The position numbers were made by a program, and so were the translations under genes. From Micromonospora sediminimaris (GTDB taxonomy: Bacteria; Actinomycetota; Actinomycetes; Mycobacteriales; Micromonosporaceae): a stretch of 64,000 bases of DNA. Location of the stretch: NCBI GenBank assembly GCA_900112325.1, contig FOLJ01000001.1, forward strand, positions 248,001 through 312,000, read 5' to 3'. Positions within the stretch are counted from its first letter, which is position 1. Each line of letters begins with the position of its first letter. Of the stretch, positions 57,170 to 64,000 are shown in pieces. The notes under the pieces were generated by a model that saw only the letters and a list, made by a program, of their open reading frames with translations, did not search any database and had not been told where the DNA came from.

Positions 57170-57526
57170 TCAGGGCAGTGGGACGACGTAGGAGTCGACG
57201 CGGGCGATCAGTCCGTCGCGGAAGGTGAACAGGTCGTTGAAGGCGAACCGGAACGGTCCGTGCTCGACGCTTGTCCCACGCCCCTCGCCGGTGGTGACGA
57301 CCACCGGGCCGTCCTCGTACACGCGCTGGACGTCCAGGTCGGGGCTGCCGGTGAAGGCCGGATTCTCGATCTCGCTGTCGAACTCGGTCTTGCCTCGGGT
57401 GGTCCGGTGGCCGTGGATGACCCATTCGACGTCTTCGGTGAGGGTGGCGAGGATTCGCCGGTGGTCGCTCGTTCGGAAACCTTCGAGGTAATCCGCGACG
57501 AGGTCGCGCTGGGTCTGCTGCGTCAT
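57170..57526 (-). CDS. SnoaL-like (NTF2-fold) protein
   Basis: 118-residue NTF2-fold protein: LVADYLEGFRTSDHRRILATLTEDVEW and the strand end FRDGLIARVDSYV. No catalytic assignment. Last gene of the arsR-SRPBCC-SnoaL operon; its ATG overlaps the SRPBCC stop (ATGA). Such proteins often bind small aromatic or lipid-like molecules. Confidence 0.88.
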   Translation of the reverse strand: MTQQTQRDLVADYLEGFRTSDHRRILATLTEDVEWVIHGHRTTRGKTEFDSEIENPAFTGSPDLDVQRVYEDGPVVVTTGEGRGTSVEHGPFRFAFNDLFTFRDGLIARVDSYVVPLP

Positions 57527-57990
57527 GATGTGCTCCGTCCTGTGGGGGCGTCGGGTTGTTGCAGGTGCGCCGCCAACGCGTCGAGGATCGAGGCGAGCCC
57601 ATCGGCCGCCTGGGTCGTGCGAAGCTCAGCGGGCAGTCGGCGTTGGTGCACGGTCAGTTCGGTGCCGCCGCCAGCGGGGTGGAGACTCACGGTGGTCCGC
57701 AGCCCGGTCAGCGGCTCGTCGAACACGAGCTCGTGCGGTGCGGTGACGCGCACGTAGACGAAGCGGAGCCGACGGGTGGCGCCGTCCGGCGCGCGGGTGT
57801 CGAGCGCGAACTCCCCGCCGGGACGCAGGTCCACGACCACGGACTCGGGCGGTACGACGGCGTGCGAACCGCCCCAGAATGCTGCGATCCCCGCCGGTGA
57901 GGTGAAGGCCACCCAGACGCGATCGGGCTCGGCCGGAAGGTGGCGGCTGGCGACCAGTTCGTCGCCGCGAAGCTGCGACCTGGCGGTCAT
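57523..57990 (-). CDS. SRPBCC (AHSA1-like) domain protein
   Basis: 155-residue START-like/AHSA1 protein (VWVAFTSPAGIAAFWGG, GEFALDTRAPDGATRRLRFVYV, TTVSLHPAGGGTELTVHQ). The ArsR-AHSA1 pair is a common actinobacterial arrangement of unknown ligand. ATG at 57990 overlaps the ArsR stop; the longer open frame is the ArsR shadow. Confidence 0.9.
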   Translation of the reverse strand: MTARSQLRGDELVASRHLPAEPDRVWVAFTSPAGIAAFWGGSHAVVPPESVVVDLRPGGEFALDTRAPDGATRRLRFVYVRVTAPHELVFDEPLTGLRTTVSLHPAGGGTELTVHQRRLPAELRTTQAADGLASILDALAAHLQQPDAPTGRSTS

Positions 57991-58331
57991 CGGGCCGCCT
58001 CCTCGTCGGCGAGGTGCCGCTCCAGGGCGTCGAGCCGGTCGTTCCAGACCCGGCGTTGCTCGTCGATCCAGGTGCCGAGCAACGACAGCTGATCGACCCT
58101 CAACCGGCAGGGACGCCTCGTGCCCTCGCGCCGCTGCTCGATGAGGCCGCACCGGCGCAGCACCCCGACGTGGTGCGAGATCGCCTGTGGGGTCAGGTCG
58201 AAGGGCGCAGCCAGCTCCCCCACCGTGGCGTCACCGCGCGCGAGACGGGCCACCAGGGCACGCCGGACAGGGTCACCGAGGGCGGCGAAGGCGGAGTCGA
58301 GCTCCGGGGCGGGTGCCAACGAGATGGACAT
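57987..58331 (-). CDS. ArsR-family transcriptional regulator
   Basis: 114-residue winged-helix repressor (FAALGDPVRRALVARLARGD, LTPQAISHHVGVLRRCGLIEQ). No metal-binding Cys pair (ELCVCDL) is present, so it is not an arsenic sensor but belongs to the group paired with SRPBCC genes. First gene of a three-gene overlapping operon. An AT-rich palindromic site lies 14 bases upstream of the start. Confidence 0.92.
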   Translation of the reverse strand: MSISLAPAPELDSAFAALGDPVRRALVARLARGDATVGELAAPFDLTPQAISHHVGVLRRCGLIEQRREGTRRPCRLRVDQLSLLGTWIDEQRRVWNDRLDALERHLADEEAAR

Positions 58332-58344
58332 GCCCCCACGCTAA

Positions 58345-58362
58345 CACAAACAATCATTTGCA
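58345..58362 (-). promoter_or_regulatory. likely ArsR operator
   Basis: CAAACAATCATTTG (58347-58360) is an imperfect palindrome (CAAA ... TTTG) in an AT-rich patch directly upstream of arsR, the usual autoregulatory position. Confidence 0.5.
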
Positions 58363-58544
58363 AAAGATGTGGTTTGCCTTTCGCTGCCGGCAGAAGCACT
58401 CGCCTTCCGGTCCGTACCCGGCGGCCACCGCCCCTGCACCCTCCAGGCCGACGCTCAAGAACGGCCTCGTACCGTCGTACGGTCAGGTTCGGTCAGCCGG
58501 CGCTCAGCCGGTCGGACGGGCGTCGACGCGACGGAGTGGGGCGG

Positions 58545-59327
58545 ATGGTCGAGCGGGAGATCCTGACGGGCGGCGGCGTCAACGAGGTCGTTCGAATCGG
58601 CGACACGGTGCGTCGACCTACCGGACCCTGGTCCGTCCGGGTCCACGAACTGCTGCGGCATCTCGCCGCCCAGGGCTTCCCGGCGGCGCCCCGGGTACGC
58701 GACACGAGCGAGCCCGGCTTCGAGATCCTCGATTTCCTGCCGGGCGAGGTGTCGAACTATCCGCCCACCCCCGCGGCGGCCTCGGTCGAGGCGTTGGAGA
58801 GTGCCGCCGCGCTGCTGCGGGCGTATCACGACGCGACCGCCGAGTACGCGCGGCGAGCGCCCCGCGACGGCTGGCAGGTGCCGGCGACCGAACCGGTCGA
58901 GGTCATCTGTCACGGTGACTACGCGCCACACAACTGCGTGCTCGACGGCAACCGCGTCGTGGGCATCATCGACTTCGACCACGCCCAGCCCGGGCCCCGG
59001 ATCTGGGATGTCGCCTACGCGGCCTACCGATGGGTGCCGATGACCGCTCCGGAGAACACGGACGGCTTCGGGACCACGGAGGAACAGGCCGCTCGGCTCC
59101 GGACGTTCTGCGACCGTTACGGGCTGGACGACAGCGCCCGATCCGACCTGGTCGACGTCACCGTCGCCCGGTTGCACGCACTCGTCGACTTCATGCACGC
59201 CCAGGCAGCCGCCGGCAACACCGCCTTCGCCGGCCATCTCGCGGACGGACACCACATCCAGTACCTCAACGACGCGGAGTACGTACGCTCCAACCGCCTG
59301 GTCTTCGAACGCGCCCTGCACCCCTGA
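58545..59327 (+). CDS. aminoglycoside phosphotransferase-like kinase
   Basis: 260-residue APH/choline-kinase-fold protein. Brenner-type motif CHGDYAPHNCVLD (Asp125 catalytic) and metal-binding IIDFDHA (Asp143); N-lobe GGGVNEVVRIGDTVRRP. It probably phosphorylates a small hydroxylated molecule; resistance is not implied by sequence alone. Start at ATG 58545 (MVEREIL, GTGGGGCGG upstream). Confidence 0.88.
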   Translation: MVEREILTGGGVNEVVRIGDTVRRPTGPWSVRVHELLRHLAAQGFPAAPRVRDTSEPGFEILDFLPGEVSNYPPTPAAASVEALESAAALLRAYHDATAEYARRAPRDGWQVPATEPVEVICHGDYAPHNCVLDGNRVVGIIDFDHAQPGPRIWDVAYAAYRWVPMTAPENTDGFGTTEEQAARLRTFCDRYGLDDSARSDLVDVTVARLHALVDFMHAQAAAGNTAFAGHLADGHHIQYLNDAEYVRSNRLVFERALHP

Positions 59328-59400
59328 GCCGGCCTCGCCTGCGGCGGCCGTCACCAGTCCGATAGCTGATCTCGCAGGGGGCGGACCTGCATAGGGGACA

Positions 59401-59426
59401 GCGCCGCGTCCGGGTGGACGCGGCGC
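59401..59426. terminator. bidirectional terminator
   Basis: Perfect 11-bp stem (GCGCCGCGTCC / GGACGCGGCGC) with a 4-base loop and TTT close after, between convergent genes. Confidence 0.85.
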
Positions 59427-59442
59427 CGTTTCGTACGATCGG

Positions 59443-60207
59443 CTAGCTGATCTTCTTGCGGTAGATCGCGGTCGCGGCGACGTAGGCCACCACGAGCAGG
59501 CCGACACACCAGGCGAGGGCGATCCAGATGTCGTTGCCGACGGGTTGCTGCGCGAAGAGGCCGCGGAGGGTGTTCACGATGGACGTCACCGGCTGGTTCT
59601 CGGCGAACCAGGCGACCGGGCCGGGCATCGAGTCGGTGGGGACGAACGCCGAGCTGATGAAGGGCAGGAAGATCAGCGGGTAGCTGAAGCCGCTCGCGCC
59701 GTCGATGGTCTTGGCGGTCAGGCCCGGCATCACGGCGACCCAGCTGAGGGCGAGGGTGAACAGGACCAGGATGCCGGCGGCGGCGAGCCAGTCGACAACT
59801 GACGCGCCGGTGCGGAATCCCATGATCAGCGCGACGCCGATGACGATCACGAGCGAGGCGAGGTTGGCGATGAGCGAGGTCAGGACATGTGCCCAGAGCA
59901 CGGAGGGACGCGAGATCGGCATCGACTGGAAGCGCTCGAAGATGCCACCCTGCATGTCCAGGAACAGGCGGTACGCGGTGTAGGCGATGCCGGAGGCGAT
60001 GGTGATGAGCAGGATGCCCGGCAGCATGTAGTTGATGTATGACTCACCGGTGCCGGTGTTGATGGCCCCGCCCAGCACGTACACGAAGAGCAGCAGCAGT
60101 GCGATCGGGGTGATCGCTGTGGTGATGATGGTGTCCGGGCTGCGGAGGATGTGGCGCAGGGAGCGACCGGTGAGGGTTCCGGTGTCGCTGAGGACGTGGG
60201 CGGTCAT
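59443..60207 (-). CDS. ABC-2 type permease (DrrB-like)
   Basis: 254-residue ABC-2 permease with six predicted helices (TAITPIALLLLFVYVLG ... LVVAYVAATAIYRKK). Partner of the ATPase just upstream, which it overlaps (ATGA). The DrrB-like group exports hydrophobic drugs or lipids; the substrate is unknown. Last gene of the PadR-DUF1048-ABC operon. Confidence 0.92.
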   Translation of the reverse strand: MTAHVLSDTGTLTGRSLRHILRSPDTIITTAITPIALLLLFVYVLGGAINTGTGESYINYMLPGILLITIASGIAYTAYRLFLDMQGGIFERFQSMPISRPSVLWAHVLTSLIANLASLVIVIGVALIMGFRTGASVVDWLAAAGILVLFTLALSWVAVMPGLTAKTIDGASGFSYPLIFLPFISSAFVPTDSMPGPVAWFAENQPVTSIVNTLRGLFAQQPVGNDIWIALAWCVGLLVVAYVAATAIYRKKIS

Positions 60208-61016
60208 CGGGATTCCTCTCCCGCAGGAATGGCCGCCTCGTCGGTGGTGTCACTGCTGCCGCCGACGAGGGCGAGGAAGACGTCTTCAAGGGTCGGCTGC
60301 TTCTCGACGTACTCGACCTTGGCGGACGGGAGGAGCTGCCGCAGCTCGGCGAGGGTGCCGTGCTGGATGATGGTGCCTTTGTGCAGGATCGCGATTCGGT
60401 CGGCGAGTTGCTCGGCCTCGTCGAGGTACTGCGTGGTCAGCAGGATGGTGGTGCCATCCTTGGCGAGTTGCTTCACCGTCTGCCAGACCTCGATGCGGGC
60501 CTGCGGGTCGAGGCCGGTGGTCGGCTCGTCGAGGAACACGACCGGCGGTTTGCCGACCAGGCTCATCGCGATGTCCAGCCGCCGGCGCATGCCGCCCGAG
60601 TACGTCGCCGCCCGGCGGTTTCCGGCTTCAGTGAGCGAGAAGCGGGCGAGCAGGTCGTCGGCGATCGCACCGGGATTCCTCTGATGGCGGAGCTTCGCGA
60701 TCAGTACCAGATTCTCCCGACCGGTGAGCACGCCGTCGACTGCGGCGAACTGGCCGGTCAGGCTGATCGACCTGCGTACGTCGGCCGGCACCGAGGAAAC
60801 GTCGAAGCCGTGGACGCTCGCGCTGCCGCTGTCCGCCTTCAGCAACGTCGACAGAATCCGCACCAGCGTGGTCTTTCCGGCGCCGTTCGAGCCGAGCAGC
60901 GCGAAGATGCTCCCGGCCGCCACGTCGAAGTCGACACCCCGCAGCACGTGCAGGTCCTGGTAGGACTTGGTGACGGCCCGCACGCTGATCGCGGGTTCAC
61001 GCGTCTGGGTGGTCAC
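60204..61016 (-). CDS. ABC transporter ATP-binding protein (DrrA-like)
   Basis: 270-residue ATPase: Walker A GSNGAGKTT, signature YSGGMRRRLDIAMSL, Walker B VVFLDEPTTGLDPQ, and a DrrA-type C-terminal end (YVEKQPTLEDVFLALVG). GTG at 61016 overlaps the DUF1048 stop (GTGA). Together with the DrrB-like permease it forms an exporter under PadR control. Confidence 0.94.
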   Translation of the reverse strand: MTTQTREPAISVRAVTKSYQDLHVLRGVDFDVAAGSIFALLGSNGAGKTTLVRILSTLLKADSGSASVHGFDVSSVPADVRRSISLTGQFAAVDGVLTGRENLVLIAKLRHQRNPGAIADDLLARFSLTEAGNRRAATYSGGMRRRLDIAMSLVGKPPVVFLDEPTTGLDPQARIEVWQTVKQLAKDGTTILLTTQYLDEAEQLADRIAILHKGTIIQHGTLAELRQLLPSAKVEYVEKQPTLEDVFLALVGGSSDTTDEAAIPAGEESR

Positions 61017-61399
61017 GGCCTGTCCTCCTGCCCGCTGTTGTGGTCGGCGGCGTCGATCGCCTTCCGGAGACGCTCGCGCTCCTTGTCGATCCACTGCCGG
61101 CCGGCGTACGCCTGTAGGAACGTCTCGGCGAACTCGACCGGGTCGTCGCCGACGACGGCACGGACCGGCGTTCCGTCGGCGACCGCACGCTCCCAGAGGT
61201 CGACGAAGTCGCCGAGCATCGTGGTGATCGTGTCGCCGTCGAGGATGCCACCGTGGTACATGAAGTACCGGTGCAGCGCCTTGGCCGAGCCGCGGTAGGG
61301 CTCCGGCAGGGCCTCGATCCGGGCCATGTGGTGCTTGTACTGCTTCTTCTGCTCCAGCGATCCGACGATCGTCTCGATCCACTTCGCGGCCATGCTCAT
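61013..61399 (-). CDS. DUF1048 family protein
   Basis: 128-residue helical protein of DUF1048 (KWIETIVGSLEQKKQYKHHM ... ALHRYFMYHGG). Function unknown; regularly encoded between a PadR regulator and a DrrAB-like exporter, as here. ATG at 61399 overlaps the PadR stop; a second ATG lies two codons later. Confidence 0.9.
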   Translation of the reverse strand: MSMAAKWIETIVGSLEQKKQYKHHMARIEALPEPYRGSAKALHRYFMYHGGILDGDTITTMLGDFVDLWERAVADGTPVRAVVGDDPVEFAETFLQAYAGRQWIDKERERLRKAIDAADHNSGQEDRP

Positions 61400-61743
61400 G
61401 CTCCCTGGTCGTGTTGGTTGCCGTTGTGACGGAGTTGCTCGATGCGATCCGTGAGGACGCTCCAGGTCCTCCAGAACTCGGCGAGTTGGTCCCGCCCCTT
61501 CGCGTTCAGCGAATACACCTTCCGCGGGGGCCCCTTCTCGGAGGGCACCTTCTCCACGTCCACGAACCCCCGTTGCTCCACGCGGACGAGCAGTGCGTAG
61601 ATGGTGCCTTCCGCGATGTCCGAGAACCCGCGGTCGCGCAGCCACGCGGTGATCTCGTAGCCGTACGCGGACCTGCGGGCCAGGATCGCCAGGACGATGC
61701 CTTCGAGGGTGCCCTTCAGCATCTCGGTCATCTGGTTGCCCAT
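61396..61743 (-). CDS. PadR-family transcriptional regulator
   Basis: 115-residue PadR repressor (MLKGTLEGIVLAILARRSAYG, IAEGTIYALLVRVEQRGFV, GPPRKVYSLNAKGRDQL). First gene of the four-gene exporter operon; all four overlap by ATGA/GTGA. Expected to repress the operon until a toxic compound binds. A palindrome lies upstream. Confidence 0.94.
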   Translation of the reverse strand: MGNQMTEMLKGTLEGIVLAILARRSAYGYEITAWLRDRGFSDIAEGTIYALLVRVEQRGFVDVEKVPSEKGPPRKVYSLNAKGRDQLAEFWRTWSVLTDRIEQLRHNGNQHDQGA

Positions 61744-61775
61744 GTCCTCATCCCCTCGCTACCAAGCGACGCTGA

Positions 61776-61792
61776 CTACTGGTAGACAGTAG
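61776..61792 (-). promoter_or_regulatory. likely PadR operator
   Basis: CTACTG-N5-CAGTAG is a perfect 6+6 palindrome. A related direct copy, ACCGGTAGATAGC, follows at 61801-61813, aligned with ACTGGTAGACAGT at 61778. The cluster lies 33-70 bases upstream of padR. Confidence 0.55.
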
Positions 61793-61984
61793 CGCTAGGT
61801 ACCGGTAGATAGCAACACTGAATACCGAGCGATTCGACGCGGGCTCCATCCTGAAGACGTCGCTGCCGGACGCCGTCGGAGGCGGCGTTACCGTTTGGCG
61901 CGGTCGAGCGAGGCGAGCACCTGACGTGCAGCTGCCGCTGACGCTGAACGAGCTGCGGGCCGGACGAGCGAGGGGAACTCAGCG

Positions 61985-62818
61985 ATGGGCGACGGGGTGA
62001 GCGGTGCGCGGGTGCGGTCCGATACGGCCCCGGAAGTCCGGGATCGTGGTCCGGTGGCGCTCGCGCTCCGGCCCTTCGGCTACCTGTTGATCGGGCTCGT
62101 GTGGGCGGCGCTCTCGACGGTGATTCTCGCGCTCGGACCGGGGATGCTGGCCTTTCTGGTCTGGGCCGATGTCACCGGCGCCCTCGGCGAGGTCGAGCTC
62201 ATCACCGGGGGCGTCGCCGAGTCGCTGCACAACCCGGCAGAGGTGATCGCGATCGTGATCTCGCTCCCGCTGCTCGCGCTGCTCTGGGGCGCCGGCGTGC
62301 TGTGGATGCTGCCGTGCGCGGCGCTGCCCCCGATGCTGCTGTCGTTCACCTTTCTGGTCCGGTCGCTACGCCCCTCCTACGCCGACGACGCCCTGTCCTT
62401 CACGACGCGAGGGGCGCGTGGCAGCACCATGGGTGTCACGTTGACGCAGGTGTCCCTGTCGCTGCTGCCTGTCCACCGGTCCCGTTGGACGGACACCCTC
62501 ATGCGTTTCTACGTGGCCGGCTGGGCCGTAAGCCTGCGAGCGATGACCGCCGCGATCCCCGCAGGATTCGGCTGGCTGGCAGCCGTCCTCGCCACCATGG
62601 AAGACCTGCCGACGACCGTACGCGTACTGCTCGCCGCCGCGGCCGTCGGCTCGGTCGGCTGGTCCGCTGTGCTGCTGCGCAAGCACTGGCGCGCCCGGTT
62701 CCACGGCGAATCGACCGGGCGGTCGGAGCGGCCGATCACCGACCTCTCGGCCGACGAGCGCGATCGCCGTCGTCGGGCTCTTGAGAAGCGTCGGGCAGCG
62801 CGCCTGTCGCGTCGCTGA
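61985..62818 (+). CDS. multi-pass membrane protein of unknown function
   Basis: 277-residue integral membrane protein: helices at about 31-60 (FGYLLIGLVWAALSTVILAL, continuing to FLVWADV), 88-125 (two helices), about 175-195 and 207-230. Then a basic cytosolic tail rich in Arg (DERDRRRRALEKRRAARLSRR). No family recognised. ATG at 61985 after GAGGGGAAC. Single gene; the 241 bp upstream are shared with padR. Confidence 0.78.
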   Translation: MGDGVSGARVRSDTAPEVRDRGPVALALRPFGYLLIGLVWAALSTVILALGPGMLAFLVWADVTGALGEVELITGGVAESLHNPAEVIAIVISLPLLALLWGAGVLWMLPCAALPPMLLSFTFLVRSLRPSYADDALSFTTRGARGSTMGVTLTQVSLSLLPVHRSRWTDTLMRFYVAGWAVSLRAMTAAIPAGFGWLAAVLATMEDLPTTVRVLLAAAAVGSVGWSAVLLRKHWRARFHGESTGRSERPITDLSADERDRRRRALEKRRAARLSRR

Positions 62819-62984
62819 CCACGAAAAGCGCTGTCCATCGCCGTCGAGGCGGCCAGTCGCTGGCGGAGTAACGCCGACCTTGTGGCGGAGGACCGCTGCT
62901 GAGGCGTCCACTAACGTTGGCCGGACGGGGAACGGGACTCCTCGCGCGACGACTTGTGCGATGTGGACTCTCATGGAGGCTGGC

Positions 62985-63299
62985 GTGGTCTGGATCGGCC
63001 CGGCGAGCGAGAGGGAAACGACGGTGCCTGACCTTGTCGGCCTGACCGTTGAGGCCGCGTGGCAGGTCACTACGGATCACCATGTGAAGATGACCAGCGG
63101 TGATCCCGACGGGCCGCCCCTGAGTCAACTGACCTCGACGGGCGTCTGGCTCATCACAGACCAACAGCCGCCAGCCGGGACGACGATGCGCCGCTTTGGC
63201 TCGATGGCGGTCGTCGTTGAGCAGATACCGGACAACCTGGCTGGCGACCGTGACCACGCCGCCCGCTACCTCGCTTGGATGGCCTCGGCGCCGACCTGA
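62985..63299 (+). CDS. PASTA-like domain protein
   Basis: 104-residue protein whose core (VPDLVGLTVEAAWQVTTDHH ... TDQQPPAGTTM ... SMAVVVEQ) matches one PASTA domain, the unit that binds uncross-linked peptidoglycan in PknB-type kinases and PBPs. No signal peptide or membrane segment, so the usual extracellular role is doubtful. Start chosen at the GTG five bases after GGAGG; ATGs at 62961 and 62973 are possible. Confidence 0.65.
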   Translation: MVWIGPASERETTVPDLVGLTVEAAWQVTTDHHVKMTSGDPDGPPLSQLTSTGVWLITDQQPPAGTTMRRFGSMAVVVEQIPDNLAGDRDHAARYLAWMASAPT

Positions 63300-63489
63300 A
63301 CCCCGCCACAGACGGTGATCCAATCCAGTAGACGTCAGCGCACTCGCCCGGCCACCGTCAGGACCCAGCGAGTAGTCGGATCTCGCAGCGGACGCCACTG
63401 ACTTGGCGGGCCGACCATCACCGGTAACGAGTGGGCATGCCATCGACTCCGCCGCCGCGCCCCTGACCGCTTGAAGGTCTGTCCCGAGA

Positions 63490-64000
63490 TCAGCCGATGA
63501 ACCCGGCGACGTACGCCGCGAGCGACATGCCGCCCGACCCGCCACCGCCGACCGTCACGCAGCCGTCGGCCGGAGCGCGTTCCCCAGCGAGATACGCGAC
63601 GACCCGCAGCGGATGCTGGAAGTGCACGGTCAGGAAGCGCCAGGCCGCCGCGTTCAACTCCGGTTGCCGAGAATTGGCCACCTCACCCGGGTCGCCAGCG
63701 TGAAACAGCAACACGGCACCTGCGCGATCCCGCAGCGCCCGGCCGAGGGCCAGCCGCTCAGGGCAGCGTTCGCAGGTCAGAAAACCCTTCGTCGGCGCCG
63801 TCGAAGCCAGCGGACAACAAACCTGCGAACCCATCCTCCGGCCAGCCGGCAAGGTAGGCCGGAAGGGGTATGTCCAGGTCGCCGTCCGCGTCCAGCATGG
63901 CCGGCAGCACACCGCTCTCCATCTGACGATGCAGTTCGGGATCCCAGTCGTGAGCCACCCGAAGCTGGTGACCGACGTGGTCGGCAAGCAGCTTCCACAA
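63490..64000 (-). pseudogene. hypothetical gene with apparent frameshift (partial at window edge)
   Basis: Two minus-strand frames together read as one protein. From the edge to 63758 the frame gives LDADGDLDIPLPAYLAGW and GADEGFSDLRTLP, then a stop. From about 63760 to 63490 the other frame gives ERLALGRALRDRAGAVLLFH and FLTVHFQHPLRVVAYLAG. Removing one C from the CCC at about 63761-63763 joins them as ...TLPERLAL... The 5' end lies outside the window. Either a pseudogene, a sequencing error or two overlapping genes. No family recognised. Confidence 0.5.

Noticed and set aside
58014..58544. Extended N-terminus of the aminoglycoside-phosphotransferase-like frame
   Set aside because: The extension is antisense to arsR and crosses its operator; homology starts at the ATG at 58545.
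58545..59327. Antibiotic resistance gene
   Set aside because: The fold is APH-like, but the family includes many metabolic kinases; nothing in the sequence or context shows an aminoglycoside substrate.
1..64000. CRISPR array, tRNA, rRNA, insertion sequence or prophage
   Set aside because: No regularly spaced repeats, no tRNA-like cloverleaf segments noticed, no transposase, integrase or phage structural genes among the readable frames.

Overview
The window is a high-GC actinobacterial chromosome segment. Gene content and style point to Micromonosporaceae, most likely Micromonospora: GTG starts, ATGA/GTGA gene overlaps, rare TTA codons, many lipoproteins, MalT-type LuxR, F420-type LLM enzymes, a c-di-AMP riboswitch and large two-armed terminators. 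It reads as core chromosome with small accessory patches. I see no rRNA, tRNA, CRISPR array, insertion sequence, or biosynthetic gene cluster.

Layout. 0-6 kb: end of the type II fatty acid synthase operon (fabH, acpP, fabF), a lipoprotein, a GH3 lipoprotein and DUF3145. 6-11 kb: beta-carbonic anhydrase, alpha/beta hydrolase, HelD-like RNA polymerase recycling factor and a CDF metal exporter. 11-14.5 kb: a ydaO-type c-di-AMP riboswitch before a secreted coiled-coil cell-wall protein, then a leader peptide-pfkB-surE unit. 14.5-17.5 kb: STAS anti-sigma antagonist, a 49-residue acidic lipoprotein, a membrane-anchored protein, a three-BON protein and a DsbA-like protein. 17.5-26.5 kb: a large LuxR/MalT regulator, an MDR dehydrogenase pair, a saccharopine-dehydrogenase-like reductase, a MerR protein with a C-terminus resembling the DNA sliding clamp, a divergent seryl-tRNA synthetase and a TlpA-like lipoprotein. 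26.5-30 kb: a cytochrome-b-like membrane protein with a long Arg/Glu tail, coupled to a NuoF/ferredoxin fusion.

30-44.4 kb: two secreted GH13 alpha-amylases (one with two CBM20 modules) flank an L,D-transpeptidase, a prolyl oligopeptidase, a defence-like patch (34.9-37.35 kb), a site-2 protease, a truncated Uma2 protein, an alditol oxidase, a small Asp-repeat protein and an LLM oxidoreductase. 44.4-64 kb: a GntR-ABC operon, an Ig/GH-like split gene, two parallel DGPF-protein plus ECF42-type sigma-factor modules, a RibD-type reductase, a BAAT-like hydrolase, a secreted three-repeat protein, LysR next to a DHDPS-family gene, an ArsR-SRPBCC-SnoaL operon, an aminoglycoside-phosphotransferase-like gene, a PadR-DUF1048-ABC operon, a membrane protein, a PASTA-like protein and a frameshifted gene at the edge.

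The strongest lead is the defence-like patch. A QatB-like protein (TTG start, N-terminus MGTS) is translationally coupled to a QueC/QatC-like PP-loop protein, each with one TTA codon, behind a clear promoter. A fragment of a NERD-domain (PglW-like) gene lies beside them, and no QatA ATPase or QatD nuclease is present. Other leads are the MerR-clamp fusion, the sigma factor with tandem TTA codons and an apparent CTG start, the riboswitch-controlled cell-wall gene, and the 9-bp-spaced CTTGCA repeats before the second amylase.
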